Shown in pieces: positions 1-12,620 of a stretch of DNA of 62,000 nt; position 1 is the stretch's first letter; each line of letters begins with the position of its first letter. The position numbers and the translations under genes are program-made. The notes beneath the pieces were generated by a model. It worked only from the letters and a program-made list of their open reading frames with translations, ran no database searches and had not been told where the DNA came from. Origin of the DNA: Chrysomallon squamiferum (Eukaryota > Mollusca > Gastropoda > Neomphalida > Peltospiridae); contig CM022678.1 in the NCBI GenBank assembly GCA_012295275.1, positions 15,813,045 to 15,875,044 on the forward strand. The letters run 5' to 3'.

Positions 1-536
1 CTATATACTATATTACTACTATTCTGCTACAATATTGCTATTAGTGTTTCAAAATTATTATTAGAGTAGTAGTAATAATAGTGATAGTAGTATTCGTAGA
101 CGTAATATCGTGGTCGTAGTAGTAGCAGCAGGAGTAATACCAGTGTTTTTTCCAGCAATAGTTACAGAACAAGTAATGACTATAATAGTAGTATTTAAGG
201 CAATAGTAGTAGTACTGATAGTAGTAATAGTAGTAGCAGTAGTAACAGTAAACAAAATAAAAACAGTAGTAGTAGTAGTTGCATTAATAATAGCGTAGTA
301 GTAATTGTAGTAGTAGTAATATTAGTAGTAACAGCAGTAGTGTAGTAGCATTATATAGTAGCATATTTAGTAGTAATAGTAGTAGTAGTAGCAGTAGTAG
401 GATAAGTAGTACAGCAGTAGTAGTAGTACTAGTAATAGTAGTAGTAGTAGTGGTAGTCTTTATAGTAAAACAGTATTAGTATTAGTAGTAGTGAAATAAT
501 AGTAGTAACGATGGTAGTAGTAACAATAGTTGCAAA

Positions 537-568
<32 letters not shown>

Positions 569-809
569 ATACCAGCAGGAGCTGCATTAATGGCATTAAT
601 GGTAGCAGCAGCAGCAGTAGCAGCAATATAGTATTAGATATAGCCATGTAGTATGAGTAGTAGTACTAGCAATAGTAAGTAGTAGTATATAGATAATCAC
701 CCCATGTAGTAATAGTAATAGAGTAGAAACAGTGCAGAAGGTAGCAATAGCAGTACTATACGAGCAGGAGCAGTAGTAACAGTAGTAGTATATAGAAATA
801 TAATCTCAC
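1..809. repeat. Imperfect AGT/TAG trinucleotide tract in a chitinase intron
   Basis: About 800 bases dominated by interrupted AGT/TAG triplets with frequent ATA, ACA and GCA interruptions. It lies downstream of chitinase exon 3 on the minus strand, so it is probably intronic. The open frames across it are poly-Leu/Val/Ile runs produced by the triplet periodicity and are not genes. No exon was recognised here. Confidence 0.85.
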
Positions 810-2184
810 CCTCAAGTATGAAGTAAACTTTGGTTTGTCGGACTGATCGCTGCCACGCACGCCTGGAAATTCCCAGTCCATGTCGAGGCCGTCAAAGCCG
901 TGTTTCCTCAGATACCGCACCATGTTTTTCACCCACCTCTCTCTGCTCCAGTACGTCTTTATAAGCGTCATGAACGGCTTGGAGCCCACCTTCCACCCAC
1001 CCACCGCCAACAGAACCTTCAGATCAGGATTTCTTTTCTTCAGACCAATTGTACGAGAGTACAGGCCTGTAGAGAAACGTAATTACAGAAAAGTACTGGT
1101 GGTAACAGTTGTTGTAGCAGTAGTAGTAGTAGTAGTAGTAGTAGTAGTTGTTGTTGTTGTTGTTTTAGTGGTAGTGGTGGTAGAAGTAGTAGTAATAATA
1201 ATATTAAACATATTAGCAGTCGTAGTAGTAGCAGTAGTGGTTGGTAATGGTAGTAATAGTAGTAAGTATTAATAGTATTATTAATAGCAGAATAATAACC
1301 ATAACAGTAGTAATAGTAGGTATGATGCTTTTATAATAATGATGACTGTGATGATGATAAAGATGCTGATTTTCATAAACAACTAAATAGCGTAGTTTTT
1401 ACTTAGTTTTATGACATTGGAGTAGTACTACTACCCTATCAAATGATGATCAAAGCAACCACTACAACGACGACAACAATGACTGTCACACCAAACATAC
1501 CTTTTGCCCAAGGTTGGTCGAGGTGCTCCCGTATGGCTGGCTTCATCTGATAACCTTCGACGTCGGCGAAGGCGAAGATGACGTGGGTACACAGATTCGT
1601 GTCGATGTCTTCTGGCCAGAAAGATCCTAGCGGCTTCGGCCTGTAGTTGGCGTCGCTGCTGTAGTAGCAGAAGGTGAACTTGCCTACCAACGGTATGTTA
1701 AAATGAATGTTAATAAATGTCAGAGGTCACGTTATAAATGTAAGTAATAAATAATGAATAAAATTACGTGCGAGTAATAGTTAAGGTGATGGGAGTGTGA
1801 CATGGATGAGAAACAGCTCAGAATCAGCGTGGGTATTACATTACTTACTAGGGTCCGTGGACTGGTTTACTAAAGGTCTAAGGATATATTATTATTATTA
1901 TAAATTTTGTGTGGCCGTTTATATTTACCATACATAAATATATATATACATAATACTACATACATAGACATACATACATACACACACACACATATAAATA
2001 TACATACACACATAGATACGTGCGTACACACACACACATATACACAAACAGACATATTGATTCATACACTTTTTATATAGTTTTTCTAATGAACACACGT
2101 ACGCTATTCAAGAATTACAATCTTACCTTGCACAAGTGTTGAACTCACTACCAAACAGATTAACGTGAGCACTATCAACTTCAT
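810..2184 (-). CDS. Secreted GH18 chitinase, N-terminal part (three exons, partial)
   Basis: A glycoside hydrolase family 18 chitinase, predicted to be secreted and to cleave chitin beta-1,4 links. Three exons are visible: 2127-2184, 1501-1683 and 810-1066; the rest is off the left edge. Exon 1 starts at ATG 2184 and codes a signal peptide, MKLIVLTLICLVVSSTLVQ, ending in phase 1. Exon 2 continues with KFTFCYY, the usual first beta strand of the GH18 barrel, and has the NLCTHVIFAFA strand. Exon 3 holds the LLAVGGW strand and the catalytic signature DGLDMDWEFPG. That matches DxxDxDWE with the acid/base Glu present and Phe where Tyr is commonest. Introns are phase 1 with AG/GT borders (exon 1 ends at GTAAGA, exon 2 at GTATGT, exon 3 at GTGAGA). 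Whether the protein has C-terminal chitin-binding domains cannot be seen. The gene is just left of the duplicated array and was not copied with it. Confidence 0.93.
1084..1300. repeat. AGT/TTG-rich microsatellite in chitinase intron 2
   Basis: An interrupted AGT run, with a short GTT run, inside the intron between exons 2 and 3. The open frames over it are low-complexity valine runs. Confidence 0.85.
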
Positions 2185-2912
2185 TGTTTTTCCTGAAACG
2201 GTTTGAATTTAGCCATAATTAATTGTATTAGCCATAGCGTTAATAGTAGCAGTAGTAGTACCATAGCGTTAATAGTAACAGTAGTAGTACTAACAGCAGT
2301 AATAATAATTGCAGCAACAGTAGTAGTAATAAAAGTAATAATAAAAGTAGCACCAGTACTACTAGTAGTAATAGTAGTAATATTAACACTAATTACAATG
2401 TTAATAGTATTACTAAGTACTAGTAAAAGTAATAGTACAAGTAGTAATCATAGTAATAATAGTATTAACAGCATAAAAAGGTAGAAATAGTAGTAATCAT
2501 AGTGAAATTATTGTTAATACTTGTTAATATTTATGTATGTGTGTTGTATCACGCACTCTCCAATGACTGGGTGTGTGTTAGTGTGCATTGTTGTTTGTAT
2601 GTGAGTGAGTTTGTGTGTGCGTGTGTGTGTGCGTGTGTGTGAGTGTCTGTTATATACTATTGATACTTATACTCAGCACATTTCTTACCTTTCTTTGTTC
2701 TTCGAATTTGAACAAGAAAACTTTAATTAAGTTACATCCACGTTTTCTGAAGTTTCTCTTCCTCTTTCTCCTCTGAATTCTGATCCCTGCGTGATGTGGA
2801 CTGTTCTTTATTCGCTGAGGTTTTTTTTTGTTGGCGTATGTCACTTTTACGTAGGGTCGAAGGTGTGTATTTTCTGACAGGGCGGATGACATGTTTGTTC
2901 AGTACACATGGC
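2185..2912. other. Chitinase 5' flank
   Basis: Upstream sequence of the chitinase gene. It contains an imperfect AGT tract (about 2,235-2,500) and a GT-rich stretch (about 2,580-2,645). The part at 2,650-2,912 is more complex and carries overlapping 60-80 residue minus-strand frames with basic, low-complexity products; I do not recognise them. The segment similarity of the array begins at about 2,913. Confidence 0.6.
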
Positions 2913-3004
2913 AACAGGGTATGTCCGTCTCAGTTATGTCGCCATTTCTACTCTCTCGCGCAGTTTACACCAAGTCGACGTTTTAAAATTAGATTTAACG
3001 GTTA

Positions 3005-3205
3005 GAACTGACAATCGATGTTTTGAATATGGTGTTATGTTATGAGATTTCACGAACAGAATTAATTACTAGTTATCAACATTTTAAATATGGTTGTTGT
3101 GTTATTAGAGTCAACAGATAGAATTAAGGACTGGTTGTTGTGTTATTAGCTATAAGGATAGAATTCAGTACTGTTTATCAACATTTTTGAGTGTGCTTGT
3201 TGTTT
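3005..3205. repeat. Segment-head minisatellite, ~60-bp unit (segment 1)
   Basis: About three degenerate copies of a unit containing 'caacattttaaatatggt', 'tgttgtgttattag', 'ggatagaatt' and 'agtactggttatcaac'. The same unit begins the other segments. Confidence 0.8.
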
Positions 3206-3209
3206 ATTT

Positions 3210-3981
3210 AAATTTACGAGAAGTACAATGTACGTGCGGTGGTTGAGTTTGGAACTACTAGTCAGAAAGACGTGTTTGTATTCAAACATGTGAAGAGTTT
3301 TGAGTAGGCATCATAGGCAGGGTTATAACTTTAACACGTGTCTATCTAATTACATCTTTCAGTTTGTTTTCTCATCTCAGTATCTATGTATGTATCTATA
3401 TAATATATATATATATTATATGCCTGTACGTAAGTATTTATGTATGTATGTATGTATGTATGTATGTATGATGTTGGTATGTATGTATGTATAATGCCCC
3501 GATCCGGCGAGCCTATGACTGTAATATAGGCCGAGAACAGGATTTGTAGTGATTCCTCACTGATAGGATTTTTTTCTTTGCTTCGGTTTATTTTATAATT
3601 TTATTATTATTATTAATAGTAATTGTTGTATTAGTTGTAGTAGTAGTAGTAGGAGTACTAGTAGTAGCATAGTAGTATAACAGCATTAAAAAATACATCA
3701 ACAAAAACAAAACGTCAAGAATATGAAAAGAAAACGAAAAACAAAAACAAATTTAATAGGTAATATATTTCTATTATAACGGTGACTTATAAAGATATAA
3801 ATGGAAGAAGTATCCATATTAACAAAAATCAAAAATACGTTTGTTTATAACAAATCAAACCTTTTTGTTAACAAATTTTACTTTTTCACATACTTGTAAA
3901 CTTAAATGCTTATTCATAGTAGTTTACTCAGCAATTATTCAGGTATTTGAAAAAGCAAATAATAAAAAAAGTTAACAATGA

Positions 3982-4072
<91 letters not shown>

Positions 4073-4750
4073 TTCGTATTAATAATTTATATAAAATTAA
4101 CTGTTTTCACAGGATAAATGATACATTATTATGTGTGTATGTGTGTCTGTGTGTGTGCAGGTTCTTTTTAATATGATCTATTTATTTTAAATATGTGAAT
4201 ATAATAACCCCAAACCATATATAATATGCATCGATACATCTATAGATATACACGTAAATACGTAAGCCGCTGTTATGACGTCATAATGAAAGTATTTTTG
4301 AATATTTATCCCAAAAACGTTATAATAACATTTTTTCAGCTCATAATATACAAGTAAATAAATAAATACATAAATATACATTTTTAAAATTTGTATAATT
4401 ATAATGTACAACTGACAGTTCTACCATCATAATATATTACAAGTGATTACATATAAATTCCAATAAGAAATTATGTTAAAAGTAAATATTGTTTATTAAA
4501 ATGTACATAAAAATTAACTTGTAACACATGATTGATGAAACTACATACACGGCAATGCAGTTTGTTATAGAAACAAAATGAAATAAAAATAAGAGTTAAA
4601 CATTAAGTCCACTAAACGAATTTAAAAACAAAACGCTGATGAGAATAATTTTTAAATAAATGAAAATTGATTTCCGAAAGAGCTAACTGCAGCAAAAACA
4701 ATGGCATCACTAGTGAAGCGACCACGGATACTTCTTCAGGGGAGATAACC
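3210..4750. other. Non-coding 3' flank of kinase K-a
   Basis: No gene recognised. It holds a TATG run at 3,435-3,490, interrupted AGT triplets at 3,600-3,680, a (CT)n run followed by (TA)n at about 3,984-4,072, and AT-rich sequence. Parts align by eye with the matching flanks at 14.5-15.7, 25.3-26.2 and 37.3-38.8 kb. An AATAAA-type signal on the minus strand (4,492-4,497) could serve K-a, but that is not established. Confidence 0.6.
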
Positions 4751-4754
4751 TTGT

Positions 4755-6983
4755 TTATGAAATTGCTTTCAGAACTTCATCTGCTGTAGGTCTCAGATTC
4801 GGATCATGTTCCCAGCACTGATTCATCACTACGTAGATACTATCATCAATTCGGATATCTTCGGGAATGTTCGGAATCGTTCCGTTCTCGCCGACCTGCT
4901 TCCGTAGCTGAATTTCGTTGAGGTCATAAAAGGGTTCTTCCTCGGTAAACACTTCCAGCATAACAAGTCCAAAGGAATAAACATCGGCTTTTATATACTG
5001 CTCACGATTGAGTCGCTCACCACGGAGAACTTCGGGCGCTGAGTATCTGGGTGTGCCTCTGTTTCGGAAACATCCGGACATGGACGTTTCTGTTTCCGCC
5101 TTCATCATACTGAGCCCAAAGTCGGTGATTTTCGCTGTAATGTTCAGGTAAGGGTGCTCTTCATCTTGCTCTGTCTCAGGCATATTCAGCAAGATGTTTT
5201 TTGATTTTATGTCACAGTGAGCCACGCCGCTCTCGTGCATGTACGCCAGTCCAGCACACACTTGTGTAATTATCCCCCGTTTCTCTGTGTCATCAAACAC
5301 TATATCCTGAAATCAACAGAATATCTATTAAAATTAATATACCTCTCAAACCACTCTATCTCGATCTCGACCATGTTTAGAAATATTTAGTTTTCTGTAT
5401 CTTTCAGAAATGCCCGGACATTTATACATTTCTGCCTCACTTATACATTTAGACACGATTATTTAATATTAGATAGATTTACCTTTTCACAGTGAAGTGC
5501 ATCAAATAAGCTCAAATCCATTAGTTCCATAACAATGCAGAGATTGGGAGGGTCGACAGAACCACCAAGAAATCTGACAATGTTCTTGTGCTTCAGTTTG
5601 ATCAACAGTTCCACCTCTCTGATAAATTCTTTCAGTCTACGATCAGAAACCTTCTGCACGTGCAGCTTCTTCACAGCAACAGGCTGTTTCTTCCAAATCG
5701 CAAAATAAACAACTCCGAACGCACCTTGGCCTATTTTCTCCCTCAGATCGAGCTCTTCAAAGGAAATCAGACCTCCACTCTGTCTCTCATCGTCTTCCAC
5801 GTTTGTTCTTGGCTGCTGGTATGTTTGACGCTCTTCCTGCCATTCGTCTACTGCTTTCACGCGGTTCGTTGCGAATCTGGCGTAGTCAACGTGATCCTGT
5901 AGCTCCTCTCCCATGGCACCATAATCATCGGGCTCCTATTAGTTGGTGAGGAAAGCGTAATTATTGTCCAGATGATTTAAAACATTCGTTTGTTATAAAA
6001 ACATAAATGAACTAACTGACTTTCAACACTCATTGATAAATAGTGGATATTTTGTAATGAAACAAATAGTCTTCGTTCTTAATATAAACCAAATAGAGAA
6101 GAGTCATTTTTATGTGTTTAATTCTTTATCAAAACTGAGAAAAGGCTTCTTCATATTAATACAAATATTTCTCAAAGGAATGAAACAAAACAATTTAAGA
6201 CATAAAAGATTAAACTTATTTGAGTTTATCTTTTATATCCTTTTTAAGTTCTCCCTGTAAGTTTGTGTGTGTTTGTGTGTATCTGCCTGTATCTGTGTGT
6301 GTGTGTGTGTGTGTTATAAGACTAACCATATCAAATAAATGTTGCTTCGTCCTTTCAATTTTTTCTTTAATTTCGTCCCCTCGCCGCGGATTTCTCGGAT
6401 TTCTCGGTTTATCACCTCCATTTTTAGTCTTTCTTGAAATCGGTTTAGTTCCGATTGGCAGTCCTACTCTGTTGTGCCTTCGGTTGAAATCGTTGTCTGT
6501 ATAAACCTTGACTGATAGACAAAAAAGAAAACAAAGAAAATAAAAATAAAAATAAAGTATAAAAATAATATAAATTAATAAATAATAGTTCCGACATATT
6601 CATTAAAATATTCATCACGATGACCATAGTGACTTAGTGTATCAAAGAGAAAAATCATCTAACATACCTGTTACTGAAGAGTCAGATCTAGAAATGACAG
6701 CTGTTCCATACTCCATTCCCACACGACCCAAACTTCTATTGAAGGCGTTGTCAACATAGGTTCCACCACTGGAGGAGCCAGATTTAGAAATGACAGCTGT
6801 ACCATACGCCATTCCCACACGACCCACACTTCTGTTGTAGGCGTTGTCAACATAGGTTCCACTTGACCGTTGACTTCCGGCACTGGAGGAGCCAGATCTA
6901 GAAATGACAGCGGTCCCTTTCTGCATTCCAACTCGACCCATACGCCTATTGTAGGCGTTGTCAACATAGGTTCCTTTAGGCAT
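4755..6983 (-). CDS. TKL-family protein kinase K-a with three N-terminal YVDN repeats
   Basis: Four coding exons: 6668-6983 (A), 6327-6511 (B), 5483-5935 (N-lobe) and 4755-5306 (C-lobe). Phases are 1, 0, 0 and the total is 501 residues. The start is ATG 6983, with an in-frame TGA nine bases upstream. Exon A has three 'YVDNxxNR...RVGMxxGTAVIS' repeats; exon B has a diverged fourth copy (YTDNDFNRRHNRVGLPIG) and a basic linker. The kinase domain has the glycine loop GQGAFGVV, the ATP lysine in VAVKKL, a helix-C Glu, HCDIKSKN (HRD variant with Asp, Lys and Asn kept), DFG, and APE in RYSAPEVL. It should therefore be catalytically competent. The domain is TKL-like (RIPK/MLK side); the closest family is uncertain. 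No transmembrane segment is seen. It ends at KAIS plus TAA. It is probably a cytoplasmic signalling kinase; the pathway is unknown. Confidence 0.9.
6668..6983 (-). repeat. K-a exon A: three-copy peptide repeat
   Basis: Three copies of the YVDN motif unit (full unit 38 residues, 114 bp; the middle one has a shortened Ser/Gly spacer). The core is Tyr-x-Asp-Asn, Asn-Arg, Arg-Val-Gly, Gly-Thr and Ile-Ser, followed by a Ser/Gly-rich spacer. Confidence 0.92.
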
Positions 6984-7174
6984 TTTGAGTCAAATAACTA
7001 CAAATGGATGAAAATCTGTTTTAAAAATCCGTTGTTAAGATTGATGTAGAGCAAAATGTATTAATGTTTGTGTATCTGTTTTATGTTTGAGAGCGAGAGT
7101 ACGATTAAAGGAAAAAACATATTACCTCCTTCTTATCGCAAATACCCTGTGTATTAGCATTATCATCACCATCA

Positions 7175-7175
<1 letters not shown>

Positions 7176-7238
<63 letters not shown>
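7176..7238. repeat. (ATT)n microsatellite
   Basis: About 21 pure ATT triplets at the kinase-proximal edge of the first upstream module of K-a. Confidence 0.97.
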
Positions 7239-7239
<1 letters not shown>

Positions 7240-7242
7240 AAA

Positions 7243-8008
7243 ATTAAATTTACCATAAATGTTGAAATTTATAGAACACAAATACCTTCTGCAAAGGCAT
7301 GATAAACTGAAACTACAAATTCAGTAATCTCCTGGAAATTATATTTATCGTTTGTGGGTTAAGATTCGAAGAAAATACTAGCTTCGTTTCAGTGACATTA
7401 ATGATATTATTGTGTAGCCTTGAGTTTATGTATATGTGTCTTTCTGTATTTGTTTATTATACATGCGCGTTTGTGTTACTGTGTACTGATGAGTGGGTGT
7501 GTTAGGGTGAGTGTCATTTTATTTTTATATATGTAATCACACACACACACACTCCGTAATTAAAGGAATTGTTTCCCTTTGTTAAGGTCATTGATCTTAC
7601 GTTTATCATTATTATAGGTTAGCGGTATTTCTTTTCGTTTCGATTCTTTATTTATTTATTTTATTAATAAACATATCTGGGTGGCATGTTATTTACAATC
7701 ATACCATAATATTTGCTGTAATGGAATATTTGCATTAATCGAAATAGCGGTATAGAAACTATTATCGGACAGTTAGCATTAACGGAAGTGTTAATGTAAC
7801 AGATAACGGGGGCGGGGCAGAGGTGACCTGATTAAGCAGACTACTAGTTTGTTAAAATCTCAAATAGAATTCATACCTTTGTTTTTGATGATAAACGGTA
7901 GGATTACTTTTCCTTTTCCAAATACTTTTTGAAACTCACTGCACGAAAAATATTCATATGGCTATTAGTAATAATACTTTTTAAAGTTTAACATTAATTA
8001 AATTACTT

Positions 8009-8077
<69 letters not shown>

Positions 8078-8113
8078 TATAAATTAATTAATTAATTAAT
8101 ACAGGTATGTGAA
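7243..8113 (-). repeat. Upstream module 1a (5' region of K-a)
   Basis: One of seven copies of a module lying upstream of the minus-strand kinases. It begins at the 'aaatttacc' block, contains 'actattatcgg...cagttagcatta' and ends in (AAT)n plus 'attaattaatacaggtatgtgaat'. In six of the seven copies the kinase-proximal edge reads AAG|GTAAATTTC on the minus strand, a plausible splice donor. This copy reads ATGGTAAATTT instead. It may hold a promoter and 5'UTR exon (inference). This copy lacks the ACT-rich triplet stretch of the others. Confidence 0.65.
8010..8077. repeat. (AAT)n microsatellite
   Basis: Pure AAT run at the far edge of upstream module 1a. It is the complement of the ATT run at the near edge, so the module is flanked by triplet tracts that could pair. 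Confidence 0.95.
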
Positions 8114-8361
8114 TAATACATAGTTTCTTCATAGAAAAGACAACATTAGTGACATGGCAATGATATCTCTGACACTTCTTAAAACTGTAGGCCTACATGA
8201 TAATAAGAAAATCCCCATTTTTATTAAATCAGCAATCATCACTGATATAAAAATGAAAAAACATAAATATCTGGAATATCTAGTTAAAAATACTAAAGTG
8301 AAAACGTGAACCTTTCATCTTATCGCAACTTCCCTGTTTATTATCAGTATCACATCATCAC

Positions 8362-8439
<78 letters not shown>

Positions 8440-8442
8440 AAA

Positions 8443-8728
8443 GTGAAATTTACCTTACGTTTGAAATTTCTAGAACACAAATACCGTCCGCAAAGACATT
8501 GGAAAATGAAACTAGAAATTCTCCTGGAAACTATATTTATTGTTTGTGGGTTAAGATTCAAGGAAAATACTAGCTTCGTTTCAGTGACGTTATTGATATT
8601 ATTGTGTAGCTAGAGTTTATGTATAAGTGTCTTTGTGTATTTGTGTATTATACATGCGCGATGGTCTTACTGTGTGCTGATGGGTGGTTGTGGTTTGTAT
8701 CGGTGTAATTTTATTCTTATATATGTAA

Positions 8729-8782
<54 letters not shown>

Positions 8783-9583
8783 ACGCATACACACCCCTCC
8801 ACATAAAACATAAAACACATAAAACGTTGATAATTATTTATATATTATTAATTGAGGAATTTCGTTTTAACGTTCTTTTGTCTTTATCATCATTACAGCT
8901 ACTGGTGTCATTGTTTTTGTTATTATTACTTTATCGTTATCATAGTACTGCTGCTGCCACTACCGATGCAGCTGCTGCTACTACTTCTACTAGTAGTATT
9001 ACTAATAATACTTCTACTGCTGCTACCATTTCTGCAACTGTTACTAGTATTACTACTTCTAAGAGTACTACGACCATTACTGGTACTAGTACTACTATTA
9101 TTACTACTACTACGTTTTATATTTCATGATTAACGTAAGTAATCACCTCCACTCAGAAATTAAAGGAATTGTTTCTTCTTCTTATGGTCCATTGATCTTA
9201 ATTTTATCATTATTATATGTTAACGGTATTTCTTTTATTTATTTTAATTTAAAAAAAAGATAAACAATGTCTGGCTGCCATGTTATTTACAAATAATTGC
9301 ATAAATACAATTAGCGGTATAGAAACCATTATCGGTCAGTTTAGTATTACCGGAAGTGTTAATGTAACAGATAATGGATGTACGTATGACGCGGAGAGAG
9401 GTGTGACCTGATTAAGCAGACTTCAGTTTGTTAAAATCTCAAATAGCATTCATAACTTTATATATTTTATTGATTTTTTTCTAAACCCTTTTGACATCTC
9501 ACTGCACGTAAAACCTTTATGGCTATTAGTAGTAATACTTTTTAAAGTTTAACATGAATTAAACTTTTTTTAAGAATCTGAAC

Positions 9584-9641
<58 letters not shown>

Positions 9642-9672
9642 TAATTAATTAATACAGGTATCTGAATAATAT
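8443..9672 (-). repeat. Upstream module 1b (second copy behind K-a)
   Basis: A second, longer copy of the upstream module. It has the AAG|GTAAATTTC donor-like edge, an (AC)n run at 8,730-8,778, interrupted ACT/GCT triplets at 8,940-9,115, the 'accattatcggtcag' block and a terminal (AAT)n at about 9,585-9,641. It is preceded on its left by ATC and ATT runs (8,350-8,440). Confidence 0.7.
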
Positions 9673-10890
9673 TTTTTTTTTTTTTTTTTTTTTCACGGGA
9701 AAACAACAATGACATGGCAATAAAATACATTTCAAACAATTTATTTTTATTTTATTCTATTTTACTTTTTCTTTCTTTCTTTTCTTCTTCTTCTTCTTCT
9801 TCTTCTTATTATTATTATTTTATTTTTATTTTTATTTTTATTTATTTTTGTGTTGCTTTGTTGTGCTTATCTGTTTTTCTCTTTTTTGTAAAGAAGATAT
9901 AATAAGATTTTGCACAATTTTTATCAAACTCAGCAATCATCATAAATGTTGGATATGAACATACAAATAAATACCACAACACAATGAAACCATAAGTTTC
10001 TGGAATATCTATTTAAAAATATGAATTAATATACTAAAATAACTTCTGCACATTCATCTAATTTATTTATGTATGTTATATGTATTTTTAAATTTTTGTT
10101 TAGGAAAACATTCATTTATTCTAACATTCAGAAATGAACATAATTGTATTGTTAGATAAAGAAAAATGTATTTCTACTGAAATAAAATAAATAATAAAGA
10201 CAAATTTCTGATATTCTTAAACAACTTTATTTCTTCAATACAAATAAAAATAGCTGTAAATAAATTAATTTATCTTTAATATATACTGTTTTGAATACAA
10301 AAAGAAAATTGACAACTGGCCATATATTTCTACACATATATTTTGTGGCTATATTTTTCTTAATCTCCTTTGAGATACAGTAGTTTCTAAATCTACATTG
10401 TCACTATATGAGGTAATTTCACATTTTAAATTATACATATTTCTTAACCTTCTTCACATAGTCTATTAGATGCAATTGATTAAAGTATAGTAGTTTCTGT
10501 AAGGACATAGTCACTGAATGATGAAACAATGCATTTTTATTATCTCACTTGGTTATCAGTAAGATGGAGGGAATATGAGGATACTGGTATATAAATTCTC
10601 AACATCATCATCATCACCACTATATGATTGTAACTATACATTTTATTATATCTCTTTTTTTCTCTTCTTCAGTTTGTAAGATTGTGTTAGTCTGAGGATT
10701 TGCCTCTTTAAAAATCAACATTATTGTTGTCATCATCTTTATCATCTTCATCATCATCATAATCATATAAGATATAACTATACATTTTTATTATATCTTG
10801 GTTTCTTTCTCTTCTTCAGTCAGTAAGAATGTGTTTACCTGAAGATACTTATCATCTTTATCATCATCATCATCTCTACATGATACAACT
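9673..10890. other. Non-coding spacer between upstream module and truncated coiled-coil copy
   Basis: AT-rich, with poly-T and CTT runs (about 9,668-9,810) and then sequence matching the 3' flank of the parental coiled-coil gene at about 44.1-44.9 kb (for example 'agatattcttaaacaac'). ATC-triplet patches occur at 10,600-10,880. No gene is seen. Confidence 0.65.
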
Positions 10891-12533
10891 ATAAATTTAT
10901 ATGTCTCTTTGACTTCTTTGGCCTGTCTGACTAAGATGGAGTGAACCGAATAATAGTCATCTCTAAAATCAACATCATCATCACCATCATCATCATCATC
11001 ATCATTGTCAGCAACAGAACAGCAGCATCTCTCCTTCTGACTGCTCTACATCAACACCAACATTAGAAAATACCTGAAAAAAGATACTGAAATAAAAACA
11101 GTAAGTGATTAAATTAACTGTAAAACAGAATGTAGAAAATCTTCACACTTAACTTCTGATTAATGACAATGAGATAAATAATTATAGTGTAATATAAATA
11201 ATATAACAGGATGAATTAATTTTCTAGTAAAATTATCTCTAATTATCTCTTTATTATCTCTAAGTTTTTATTTTTATTTTACTGTTCGGGTAATCAGTCT
11301 ATCACTGCTCAAAACAAAGTGTGACAATAATTGAATAATAAATCAGTAAAATTAGAAACATTTACAGTTATGCCACCTGTCTTCTCCTTCACAACTGAAA
11401 TCAATAGGTGTGATTTCAAGCCAAAATTTAAAAAAAACACCCAGGAAACCCACCTTAAAACCCCCACCTAATGTGACCCTTCACAAATTCACGTGATTAA
11501 TACTGAAAATCTGTATTAAAACAAAAAGGAACAAAAATGATATATAAATAAATAAACTAACTCAATTAAAAACAAAATGCTTCATGAAAACAAGGGAATA
11601 AATATAGTCAGTTAGCACAAACATTTTCTTTATGCAGGGGAGATAATTGATGAAAATAAACTTGCAAAAACCTGATATAGAATGAAGTTTGAAATTATGT
11701 CCAGATGCTTGAACTGATGGCTAAAGAAATAATCAAACATAAAACAGGCAATAATCTAGCAGCAGGGAGATGTGCACACATTAAAATATTACTTGATTAA
11801 AAGATTTCTAGAAAGAAATAAAACAAAAGAACCACCACTAATTATTATTATAACTACTACTATAACTATACTACAAGCACTGCTATTACAAATAGTATTG
11901 CTGCTGATGCTGTTGCATCTACGAAAACAACTACTGCAGGTTCAGGAAACTTTTTCTGACCTGTAAAACTATAGCCTACATTTTCACATTGTTTTAGCAT
12001 ATACAAACTTTATTTTAAGCCAAAAATCATTAAAACTGCTACATAAAAATAATAGTTTTATAAGCTGTAGGTGGAAATCAGATCCTGTTTTCATGGTTTT
12101 TTCTCAAAAGAAAACACTTCCAGTCACATGCATTCCAGATAAATGTTTTAAACCTGCACTATTACTGCTGCTACCTCTGTTATTATAACTTGATTATATT
12201 TTCTTTTTTCACCACAAAATAAACAGGTACAAAAATGACTTTGTTTACCACAACAGAATCTGACAAAAATAAAAATTTAAAATATACCTGTGATGCTGAG
12301 AATAAATATCTTAAAACACTTTTACCTGTTTCTAAATAAATTTAACTTTTTTAATTTTATTTTATTTTTATTTGTTTATTTTCTTGTTTTTTAATTTAAG
12401 TTTAATAACAGTAAATAGAACTACAGAAGCCATCATTTTACTGTATAATGATATTGTTGCATTACTTGGTATGGAAGAAAATATTCAGCATGAATAATCA
12501 TGATAAATCAATGTGGCTAAAATTATAGCTTTG

Positions 12534-12620
<87 letters not shown>

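Noticed and set aside
61-647. Hydrophobic Val/Leu/Ile frames at the left end
   Set aside because: Generated by interrupted AGT triplets inside a chitinase intron.
2650-2914. Basic 60-80 residue minus-strand frames upstream of chitinase
   Set aside because: Overlapping frames, Lys/Arg-rich low complexity, no recognised domain, and no splice partner found.
8350-8440. Possible CRISPR or other prokaryotic-type array among the repeats
   Set aside because: All arrays are micro- or minisatellites without unique spacers, in a eukaryotic intron-bearing context.
8852-9133. Leucine-rich frames that look like membrane proteins
   Set aside because: ACT/GCT triplet stretch in an upstream module; the same happens in the other modules and the frame is not conserved.
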